The translations under genes and the position numbers were made by a program. A DNA stretch of 13,350 nt from Phoronis pallida (lineage: Eukaryota; Phoronida; Phoronidae), in assembly GCA_028565715.1 (NCBI GenBank), contig JAOXYC010167771.1, forward strand, positions 1 to 13,350, given 5' to 3'. Of the stretch, positions 9,701 through 13,350 are shown piece by piece (the first letter of the stretch is position 1; every line of letters starts with the position of its first letter). Below the pieces are notes generated by a model. The model worked only from the letters and a program-made list of their open reading frames with translations. It searched no databases and was not told the DNA's origin.

Positions 9701-12700
9701 AGTAACAATGGCTAGCTACGCAGTGTCTTACTGAAGTAACTCAGGTTTTAAAATGAAAGTAAACAATTTGGTTATGCTAATAAGGGGTGCTTCATTCAAG
9801 CAATTTTCCATCAATGACTAATGGAAGTTAACCTGTAACATGTTGAACTAGATTGAATCACTTCCATATGGTTTTGAAGCCAACTTAGTAAAAGCTTGTG
9901 TGGGTACGGGTCTTGACAAAAGGTGTGTCACTTGGTAAAAAGGTGGAACCAAATTTAGCCCTACTTGAATATGATGTGGTATACATCACGGTCAGTAAGT
10001 TAAGAACTGTATGGCATGAATTGTACTATTTTTATTGCAGTTGCTGATACTGATTTCAACCTGATCTTCAGTGCACCTGACAAGAACTGTATGGCAACAT
10101 CTGGCAGCCCATTTCAGTTTGGAAGTAAAGAACTCATCTCATTTGCATTTTCCTTCAGATTTGTGCTCCCCCAGGGCACAGGAAATATACTCAATATTCT
10201 CTATTCTGAGTAAGTGACTGTGTACCAGATTTTGAACACATATCATGTCAATACATATAGATTTATTTTCACGCTTGGTTTCCATTTATGTATTTTATAT
10301 GTCTTCATTTCAGACAGATTGACTGCACTTGCTTGCTGAGTAGGCTTGAATATGAGAATATTAAAAAAGACAATTCTGGAGTATTCGTGCCAGTTTCTGT
10401 ACTGTAAAGCTGAATAATGCCATCAAAATTTCAAAAACGACCAATGGGTGTCATATTTCCATCTTTGTCATTCATAGTAGTTCTTTGATCTGTGGGTCTT
10501 CCTATACTGTCAGTGCAAAGACAGAATTACATACATAATATGTTGGTGCATTATGCGATAGGCTGCGGCGGCGTCGGCGTTACACATTTAGTTTCCGCAC
10601 AATAACTCAAGAACGCTTTGACGAATTTTGATGAAACTTTGTATAATTGTTCCTGGCATGAGGATGGCAGCTGCTTTCGATTTCGGTCATGTTCCGACGA
10701 AAGGTGTGCCCCCTGGAGGCCGTTTGGTTTTCGTGGGTTATCTGTGTACACATTTGGTTTCCGCACAATAACTCAAAGAATGCTTTGACGAAGAATTTAG
10801 ATGAAACTTTGTATACTAACTTCTTGTTCCTGGCATGAAGATGGCGGCTGCTTTTGATTTCCATCATGCTCCGACTAAAGGTGTGCCCCTGGTGGCCGTT
10901 TGGTTTTCGTGAGTTATATGTGAACACATTTGGTTTCCGCACAATAACTCAAGAATTTTGATGAAACTTTGTATACTTGTTCCTGGCATGAAGATTTCGG
11001 CTGCTTTTGATTTACATCATGTTCGGACTTAAAGTGTGCCCCCTGGTGGCAGTTTGTTTTTAATGTGTTATCTGTGTTCACATTTGGTTTCCGCATGATA
11101 ACTCAAGAATGCTTTGAAGAATTTTGACGAAACTTATTTGCATACTTGTTCCTGGCATGAAGATGGCGGCTGCTTTTGATTTTCGTCATGTTCTTAAGCT
11201 GTGCCTCCTGGTGCCCATTTATTTTTTGCGTTATTTGTGTGCACATTTGGTTTCTGCGTTTTAATTTTTACGACATTTTGCATACTTGTTCCTGGCATAA
11301 ATATGGTGGCTGCTTTTGATTTCCGTCATGTTCCATAGAAAGTTGTGTCCCCTAGTGGCCATTTGTTTTTTGTGTGTTATCTGTGTACACATTTGCTTTC
11401 CGTGTGCAATAACTTTCGATTGCCTGATACTAATAGGAATCAACTAAAGCACCAGGAATCCACGTAATTTTATCGCTGCAAGGGTACACACTGCCCGCTT
11501 TTTGCAGTGGTGCCTTGGAAATTTTGATATTAAAAAGACTATTATTACCAAGTGTATTTACCTATTTTCTTCACACTTTTTCCTGAAAACCACTCAACGG
11601 ATTTTGACGAAACTTGGCACACATGTTCGTTGGGAGAATGCGCCAGCACCAGTTGTTTTTCGGGTTGTCACGTTTACCCTAACTCCCCCTGGTGGTAGAA
11701 TTAGTTTAGAAATTGACAATTGCCTGTTCACACTTTTTCTCAAAAACACCTTAGTCAATGGATTTTGACGAAACTTGGCAGATATGCTCATTAAGTCAAT
11801 GCGCCAGCACCAGTCGCTTTTTGGCTAGTCAGCTACCCTAACTCCACCTGTTGGCAGAATTATTTCGGATAACAACAATTGCTTGTTCACACTTTTCTTT
11901 GGAAATTTTTTGACTGATTTTGATAAAGCTTGGCAACAACCTTTTGACAATGCCCCAGCAATAGTCGCTTTTGTGTCCTCACATTCACCCTAACTCCTCC
12001 TGGTGGCAGAATGAGTTCGGAAATCGACAAATGCTTATTCACTTTATCTTGAAAACCACTAAAGGATTTTGATGAATCTTGGCGCACATGTTCCTTAGGC
12101 CAATGCGTCAGCACCAGTGGCTTTTCAGTTGTCACGTCTACCATAACTCCCCTGTTGGCAGAATTAGTTTGGAAATCGACAATTGCTTGTTCACACTTTT
12201 CTTCAAAACCACTTTACAGATTTTGATAAAACTTGGCACGTGCATACCTGTGTCAGCACCACTTGCTCTCCGAATCATCACGTCTATCCCAACACCCCCT
12301 GGTGGCAGAATTAGTTCATAAATTGACAATGGCTTGTTTACCTTTTATTGAAAAATGCCGGACAGATTTTGATGAAACTTGGCACGCAGGTACCTTTTGA
12401 GAATGCGCCGACACTAGTCACTTTTCGGGCCGTGACTGATTTTCCAAAATTACATGTATCTCATGGTAATGACTTGAGACTTTCAGCTTGATTTGAATGT
12501 ATAAAACAATAATTTTTAAAATCTTTCTTGTAGTGAGAGTCGACGTACAGGGGACACTGGCTGGAATTCTTTAATCTCCGTTAATGAAAATGCAGTGAGA
12601 GTTCGAGTTGACATGATTACATTTAGGGACATAGAATTTGGCTCGACTGTGATCAACGATGGCCAATGGCACCATATCAGTGCAACTTGGAATGTAAAGA

Positions 12701-12782
12701 CTGGAAGCTTTATTCTCTATGTTGATACTGTTAAACTTACAACTGTCACTGTGAGGTTCTTTGCTGGACAACTACCGAACTG
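595..12782 (+). CDS. Partial multi-exon gene: C-type lectin / PAN x2 / EGF x8 / LamG-like extracellular protein
   Basis: Twelve exons (595-791, 1138-1359, 2824-3042, 3426-3674, 5487-5614, 6314-6413, 6946-7045, 7727-7854, 8535-8651, 9272-9424, 10041-10209, 12534-12782) join with matching phases, GT-AG borders and no stop, giving 676 complete codons. The product is cysteine-rich and made of extracellular modules, so it should pass through the secretory pathway and act outside the cell or on its surface. Both termini are missing: the first exon enters the middle of a lectin domain in phase 2, and the last leaves the LamG-like fold in phase 2. Many introns are phase 1 at module borders, as is usual for shuffled extracellular domains. 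The combination suggests adhesion, matrix or immune recognition, but this is inference. I do not recognise a named orthologue. Exon calls were made by eye, without transcript data. Confidence 0.88.
792..1137. other. Intron 1; no feature seen
   Basis: AT-rich spacer of 346 bp between the lectin and first PAN exons, with a normal GTGAGT donor and a pyrimidine-rich acceptor. No repeat or RNA gene is visible. Confidence 0.7.
1138..1359 (+). CDS. Exon 2: first PAN/apple domain
   Basis: The acceptor is TATTTTCAG and the donor is CAG|GTCAGT. The exon has phase 1 on both sides and 222 nt (74 codons), a self-contained module. It encodes six cysteines in the PAN/apple pattern: YSC, then SLKECMRKC, then [11 protein letters not shown] and HGC. 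The '[11 protein letters not shown].d.kCvaFsyn' run is the most recognisable part of this fold, which in known proteins binds proteins or carbohydrates. It follows the lectin domain directly and is followed by a second PAN module on its own exon, consistent with tandem exon duplication. Confidence 0.85.
1447..2089. mobile_element. Non-autonomous inverted-repeat DNA transposon (MITE-like), about 640 bp
   Basis: The left end reads TATATTGGGTGGCCC, an A-run, then ATCCCCAA. The right end is its inverted complement: GGGGACG, a T-run, GGGCCACCCGATATA. Imperfect similarity continues inward for roughly 45 bp. TA dinucleotides at both borders would fit a TA target duplication, as in Tc1/mariner-type insertions, but the superfamily is an inference. 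No transposase-like reading frame is present inside. It lies in the intron between the two PAN exons. Confidence 0.8.
2306..2627 (+). mobile_element. tRNA-derived SINE
   Basis: The head is tRNA-like: a box-A-type GGCTCAGTGGTAGAGC near 2320, a decayed box B at about 2363-2373, and a 9-bp pairing of 2310-2318 with 2372-2380. A unique body of about 180 bp follows. The tail has AGCGCTT (2571-2577) pairing with AAGCGCT (2586-2592), then CTATATAAGC and an (ATT)n microsatellite at 2607-2627. Head, body and short-repeat tail in this order define a polymerase III SINE. No clear target-site duplication is visible. Confidence 0.85.
2607..2627 (+). repeat. (ATT)n microsatellite tail of the SINE
   Basis: About seven ATT units close the 3' end of the SINE. 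Such tails are thought to arise with retroposition and vary in length between alleles. Confidence 0.9.
2824..3042 (+). CDS. Exon 3: second PAN/apple domain
   Basis: The acceptor is AACTTTTCAG and the donor is G|GTAAGT. The exon is 219 nt with phase 1 on both sides. Its six cysteines follow the same order as in exon 2: KFC, then [22 protein letters not shown] and FC. Matching length, phase and cysteine pattern argue that exons 2 and 3 arose by duplication, though their sequences have diverged strongly. Confidence 0.82.
3179..3251 (-). pseudogene. tRNA-Ala(GGC)-like pseudogene or SINE head
   Basis: On the minus strand the 73 bases fit standard tRNA numbering: box A TAGCTCAGTTGG (plus-strand 3233-3244), box B GGTTTGAGTCC (3190-3200), a perfect 5-bp T stem and a 5-base variable loop. 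The position 34-36 triplet is GGC, which would be alanine. Base 33 is C instead of the invariant U, only about four of seven acceptor pairs hold, and one anticodon-stem pair is broken. A working tRNA is therefore unlikely. It sits in the intron between the second PAN exon and the first EGF exon. Confidence 0.72.
3426..3674 (+). CDS. Exon 4: EGF-like module 1 and most of module 2
   Basis: The acceptor is TCTTTTCAG and the donor is ACAG|GTAAGT, phase 1 on both sides, 249 nt. After a short linker, module 1 runs from [13 protein letters not shown] to FRC with the classic six cysteines and an N-G-T sequon. Module 2 begins DINSC and runs to HCAPGWTG, and its last cysteine is supplied by the next exon (AQCQ). 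The calcium-type D-I-N-x-C start is present in module 2, but the aromatic residue expected before its fifth cysteine is not. Confidence 0.88.
3864..4026 (+). repeat. Tandem direct repeat, 52-bp near-identical copies at 111-bp spacing
   Basis: Bases 3864-3915 and 3975-4026 are identical except for one base. Similarity goes on past each copy (CCCAAATAG) after a roughly 10-bp gap, so this is a partial tandem duplication with a 111-bp period. It ends about 70 bp before the retrotransposon target site and has no coding content. Confidence 0.88.
4094..4107. repeat. Target-site duplication, copy 1 (3' side of the element)
   Basis: The 14-mer GATCGTTATCAATG recurs exactly at 4955-4968 and brackets the retrotransposon. 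Confidence 0.88.
4108..4954 (-). mobile_element. 5'-truncated RTE-like non-LTR retrotransposon
   Basis: The insert lies between two copies of the 14-mer GATCGTTATCAATG (4094-4107 and 4955-4968), a target-site duplication. Read on the minus strand, it ends in short AAGT/AAGTCA repeats instead of a poly-A tail, as RTE elements often do. Only the 3' part of the element is present, the usual outcome of aborted target-primed reverse transcription. The open frame and near-perfect duplication point to a fairly recent insertion. The clade call rests on recalled C-terminal motifs and could be wrong. Confidence 0.85.
4120..4953 (-). pseudogene. Reverse transcriptase C-terminal fragment of the non-LTR element
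   Basis: The minus-strand frame is open from the insertion border to TAA at 4122-4120, about 277 codons, with no ATG at the true start because the element is truncated. It opens in the RT palm: GIQWGLL, then the catalytic block [10 protein letters not shown] (F-A-D-D box at about 4867-4878). It continues with the FNYLGSIIS motif, VLMYGAETW in the thumb, and a basic C-terminal region ([15 protein letters not shown], then [14 protein letters not shown]). The N-terminal endonuclease and most of the RT fingers are missing, so it cannot mobilise itself. It is antisense to the host gene and inside an intron. Confidence 0.85.
4955..4968. repeat. Target-site duplication, copy 2 (5' truncated side of the element)
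   Basis: This is an exact match to 4094-4107, and it fixes the truncated 5' end of the element near 4954. Confidence 0.88.
4969..5486. other. End of intron 4, after the retrotransposon
   Basis: Nothing coding is seen. It contains a small GC-rich dyad (CTGCCC ... GGGCAG at about 5113-5133) and the palindrome at 5329-5350. Confidence 0.6.
5329..5350. repeat. Short near-perfect palindrome
   Basis: ATGTTCATTT and AAATGAACAT form a 10-bp inverted repeat around a 2-base centre. It is AT-rich and about 135 bp upstream of exon 5. No function is evident. Confidence 0.7.
5487..5614 (+). CDS. Exon 5: end of EGF module 2 and EGF module 3 (calcium-binding type)
   Basis: The acceptor is TCTTTCTAG and the donor is CAG|GTAATA. 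The exon enters in phase 1 and leaves in phase 0, 128 nt. It completes module 2 (AQCQ) and encodes module 3 from NIDDC to GHKCQ. The [10 protein letters not shown] stretch fits the C-x-D-x4-Y-x-C hydroxylation and calcium-binding pattern, and N-I-D-D-C supplies the N-terminal ligands. A close copy of this exon's 3' two-thirds lies immediately downstream (5639-5733). Confidence 0.88.
5639..5733 (+). pseudogene. Truncated tandem duplicate of EGF exon 5
   Basis: This stretch repeats exon 5 from about 5523 onward, including the CAG|GTAATA donor, with only a handful of substitutions and one 3-nt insertion that keeps frame. Its translation still reads as an EGF tail ([12 protein letters not shown], then [12 protein letters not shown]). 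It has no usable 3' splice site: the only nearby AG (5624-5625) is 11 nt after the exon 5 donor, and entry there meets a stop in the required phase. Read-through from exon 5 also hits TAA before the copy. As drawn it cannot be spliced in, so I call it a dead or damaged exon. Confidence 0.8.
5734..6313. other. Remainder of intron 5; no feature seen
   Basis: Strongly AT-rich non-coding spacer after the duplicate exon remnant. ATCAAACTA occurs twice (about 6012 and 6071), but no full repeat unit can be drawn. Confidence 0.6.
6314..6413 (+). CDS. Exon 6: EGF module 4, calcium-binding type
   Basis: The acceptor is TGTTTTACAG and the donor is AAG|GTGAGT. The exon enters in phase 0, which fits the end of exon 5, and leaves in phase 1; 100 nt. 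It starts [11 protein letters not shown] and runs to [14 protein letters not shown] plus [10 protein letters not shown] is a textbook calcium-binding EGF signature. The sixth cysteine comes from exon 7 (RNC). Confidence 0.9.
6414..6945. other. Intron 6; no feature seen beyond a short (TG)n run
   Basis: Non-coding spacer of 532 bp with a short TGTGTGTGTG run near 6515. No gene or mobile element is recognised. Confidence 0.6.
6946..7045 (+). CDS. Exon 7: end of EGF module 4 and most of module 5
   Basis: The acceptor is AATGTTTTCAG and the donor is TGCAA|GTAAGT. The exon enters in phase 1 and leaves in phase 2, 100 nt. It supplies RNC to close module 4, then [14 protein letters not shown] and NYNC of module 5. 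The intron cuts between the fourth and fifth cysteines of module 5, unlike most neighbouring borders. Confidence 0.85.
7198..7248. repeat. Hairpin-forming inverted repeat, 12-bp perfect arms
   Basis: ACCGTATTCTCC (7198-7209) is the exact inverse of GGAGAATACGGT (7237-7248), with a 27-base centre containing AAAAATAAGCTCCCGGCGGGC. Pairing continues outward imperfectly. It looks like a very short fold-back element inside the intron between exons 7 and 8. Confidence 0.8.
7727..7854 (+). CDS. Exon 8: end of EGF module 5 and most of module 6
   Basis: The acceptor is TCCTTTTTTAG and the donor is GCTA|GTGAGT. The exon enters in phase 2 and leaves in phase 1, 128 nt. It completes module 5 ([10 protein letters not shown]) and encodes module 6 from [10 protein letters not shown] through GTCSVVDG to KCTCQA. 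The sixth cysteine of module 6 is on the next exon (GLNC). Confidence 0.85.
7855..8534. other. Intron 8, with a CpG-rich middle block
   Basis: About 8110-8490 carries many CpG dinucleotides (CCGCATCCCGAC, GACGGTCAAAGCGGGCCCGC, AATAAGCGCGAT), in contrast to the AT-rich introns around it. No reading frame in it resembles a known protein. It may be a young repeat or a regulatory block. Confidence 0.45.
8535..8651 (+). CDS. Exon 9: end of EGF module 6 and most of a divergent EGF module 7
   Basis: The acceptor is ATCTGTTTCAG and the donor is G|GTGAGT, phase 1 on both sides, 117 nt. KYTGLNC closes module 6. Module 7 reads [14 protein letters not shown] and then FKCSCPVG, with only two residues between its first two cysteines, a tight spacing compared with the other modules here. 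Its sixth cysteine is on exon 10 (GSYC). Confidence 0.82.
8652..9020. other. Start of intron 9; no feature seen
   Basis: AT-rich spacer upstream of the short inverted-repeat element. Nothing is recognised. Confidence 0.6.
9021..9146. mobile_element. Short inverted-repeat element, about 126 bp (mini-MITE)
   Basis: Bases 9021-9042 and the complement of 9125-9146 match at 19 of 22 positions (ATGGTT.AG.CTTTCAGTGACA). A second pair, GTGACACC at 9045-9052 and GGTGTCAC at 9123-9130, overlaps the right arm. The element lies in the intron between exons 9 and 10 and has no reading frame. No convincing target duplication is visible. Confidence 0.72.
9272..9424 (+). CDS. Exon 10: end of EGF module 7 and complete EGF module 8
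   Basis: The acceptor is TTTCATTATAG and the donor is AAAG|GTAACA, phase 1 on both sides, 153 nt. It closes module 7 (YKGSYC) and encodes module 8: [32 protein letters not shown]. An N-R-S sequon lies between the second and third cysteines. This is the last EGF module before the LamG-like region. The donor (GTAACA) is weaker than the others. Confidence 0.83.
9425..10040. other. Intron 10; no feature seen apart from a 15-bp duplicated word
   Basis: Spacer of 616 bp. AAGAACTGTATGGCA at 10002-10016 recurs inside exon 11 at 10082-10096. Nothing else is recognised. Confidence 0.6.
10041..10209 (+). CDS. Exon 11: start of LamG / pentraxin-like domain
   Basis: The acceptor is TTTTTATTGCAG and the donor is TCTGA|GTAAGT. 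The exon enters in phase 1 and leaves in phase 2, 169 nt. The translation is low in cysteine and rich in beta-strand-like alternation ([22 protein letters not shown]), as expected for the first strands of a concanavalin-like jelly roll. It joins in frame to exon 12 across a 2.3-kb intron filled by satellite repeats. Confidence 0.8.
10210..10564. other. Start of intron 11; no feature seen
   Basis: Non-coding spacer between the exon 11 donor and the first satellite array. No repeat or gene is recognised. Confidence 0.6.
10565..11420. repeat. Satellite array 1, five full monomers plus a partial, about 146-176 bp each
   Basis: The landmark CACATTT.GTTTCCGC (partly decayed in later copies) starts at 10583, 10749, 10925, 11079, 11242 and, in a decayed copy, 11388. 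Steps are 166, 176, 154, 163 and 146 bp. Each monomer also holds TTTTGATGAAACTT, TGTTCCTGGCATGA.GATG, GGCTGCTTT and a GTGCCCCCTGGTGGCC-type core. Copies differ by many substitutions and indels, so the array is old. It is preceded by the GC-rich GGCGGCGTCGGCG. Several overlapping minus-strand reading frames here are just the repeat translated over and over. Confidence 0.9.
11545..12425. repeat. Satellite array 2, about five and a half monomers of 146-161 bp
   Basis: The landmark GATTTTGA.(G/A)AAACTTGGC starts at 11600, 11761, 11916, 12065, 12219 and 12365, giving steps of 161, 155, 149, 154 and 146 bp. Monomers also carry GCGCCAGCACCAGT, CCTAACTCCCCCTGGTGGCAG, AATTAGTT.GGAAATCGACAATTGC and TTGTTCACACTTTTC. 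It lies in the same orientation as array 1 and shares two anchors with it at the same spacing. The array ends about 110 bp before exon 12. Confidence 0.9.
12534..12782 (+). CDS. Exon 12: LamG / pentraxin-like domain, continued; domain ends beyond the window
   Basis: The acceptor is CTTTCTTGTAG and the donor is CTG|GTGAGT. The exon enters and leaves in phase 2, 249 nt. The core [12 protein letters not shown] followed by TGSFILYVD is the hallmark W-H-H-x3-T-W ... L-Y-V-D strand pair of LamG-3/pentraxin folds. The strict pentraxin signature H-x-C-x-[ST]-W-x-S is not met, because serine replaces its cysteine and valine its last serine, so a LamG-like call is safer than a true pentraxin. The remaining strands must be encoded downstream of 13350. 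Confidence 0.85.
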
Positions 12783-13056
12783 GTGAGTTGATTTGTGTAG
12801 CATTGGTACATGGCTGCATTAAAGAAAGGGGCCTTAAATCCCCTTGCACTGATGATATTAAATAACCAATTGCCTTTTGAACTCTTGGATGGCCTTCTGC
12901 AGAAGGACATGGTATTGTCAGTAAATCTAATCTTGGTAATCTCCTGTTATATAATACTGTCTTTCTGACGCCGCCCGGCAACTGATAAACATTTGAAAGT
13001 GTATGTTTCCTGTGATTGATTATTGTATCGTTATACACTTGTTGGATTTGTTAATT

Positions 13057-13285
13057 ACTCTGCGCCTGCAAGCGCAGAGTCTTATTCTTCTTCGGTTTTT
13101 ATCTTATTATTACTCTGCGCCTCAAGCGCAGAGTCTTATTCTTCTTCGGTTTTTATCTTTTTATTATTACTCTGCGCCTGAAAGCGCAGAGTCTTATTCT
13201 TCTTCGGTTTTTATCTTTTTATTACTCTGCGCCTGAAAGCGCAGAGTCTTATTCTTCTTCGGTTTTTATCTTTTTATTATTCTTA
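13057..13285. repeat. Tandem array of four hairpin units, 55-57 bp period
   Basis: Each unit contains ACTCTGCGC, a 5- or 6-base loop, then GCGCAGAGT, a perfect 9-bp stem. Hairpins lie at 13057-13080, 13112-13134, 13169-13192 and 13224-13247. Each is followed by CTTATTCTTCTTCGG, TTTTTATC and a T/ATT-rich spacer. Loops are CTGCAA, CTCAA, CTGAAA and CTGAAA, while all eight stem arms are identical. The array lies downstream of the last visible donor, so presumably in an intron. Confidence 0.93.
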
Positions 13286-13350
13286 TTCTTCTGGCAATTC
13301 TAAAATCCTTATATCTTTTTCCTTGAGACTCCTAGCCTCTTCATTTTTTC

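Noticed and set aside
10551-11443. Four overlapping or adjacent minus-strand reading frames, three of them starting M-R-K-P-N-V
   Set aside because: They are the satellite monomer translated repeatedly. Frame breaks follow monomer indels, and no known fold is visible.
11502-12329. Several 60-90 codon frames on both strands in the second satellite array
   Set aside because: They follow repeat borders and change frame with each indel; not coding.
10041-12782. True pentraxin domain
   Set aside because: The pentraxin signature cysteine and last serine are replaced, so only a LamG/pentraxin-like fold can be supported.
13057-13285. CRISPR array or rho-independent terminators suggested by regular hairpins followed by T-runs
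   Set aside because: The window is a spliced animal gene, the units have no unique spacers, and bacterial terminators do not apply here.
13057-13285. Helitron 3' end suggested by the hairpins
   Set aside because: No CTRR end follows the hairpin at the right distance, and the unit is tandemly repeated without a Helitron 5' end.

Overview
The window is animal nuclear DNA, probably from a marine invertebrate. It holds one plus-strand gene split by GT-AG introns, tRNA-derived SINE sequence, an RTE-like retrotransposon piece, inverted-repeat mini-transposons and nucleosome-length tandem repeats. There is no bacterial gene layout. The species cannot be fixed from sequence alone; the repeat style would suit an echinoderm, hemichordate, amphioxus or mollusc.

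Almost every base from 595 to 12782 belongs to one modular extracellular protein gene. I can follow twelve consecutive exons whose splice phases all agree and whose joined reading frame stays open for 676 complete codons (2031 nt). The domain order is: C-terminal half of a C-type lectin domain (exon 595-791), two tandem PAN/apple domains (1138-1359 and 2824-3042), eight EGF-like modules (3426-9424), then the first part of a laminin-G/pentraxin-like domain (10041-10209 and 12534-12782). The 5' end (start codon, signal peptide, front of the lectin domain) and the 3' end (rest of the LamG fold, any membrane anchor, stop) lie outside the window. Such a domain order suggests a secreted or cell-surface adhesion or recognition protein; its ligand is unknown.

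The introns carry the rest. Intron 2 holds a 640-bp inverted-repeat element and a tRNA-derived SINE. Intron 3 holds a minus-strand tRNA-Ala-like pseudogene. Intron 4 holds a 111-bp period duplication and a 5'-truncated minus-strand retrotransposon with a 14-bp target-site duplication. Intron 5 starts with a damaged duplicate of the preceding EGF exon. Introns 7 and 9 each hold a short inverted-repeat element. Intron 11 is mostly two satellite arrays with monomers of about 146-176 bp that share anchor motifs at the same spacing and so look like one family. The intron after the last exon carries four copies of a 55-57 bp unit, each with a perfect 9-bp hairpin.

I found no sign of a new multi-gene system. 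The points most worth a second look are the duplicated EGF exon, the two related satellite arrays with their CTCF-like core, the hairpin array, and the lectin domain that lacks the usual calcium and sugar-binding motifs.
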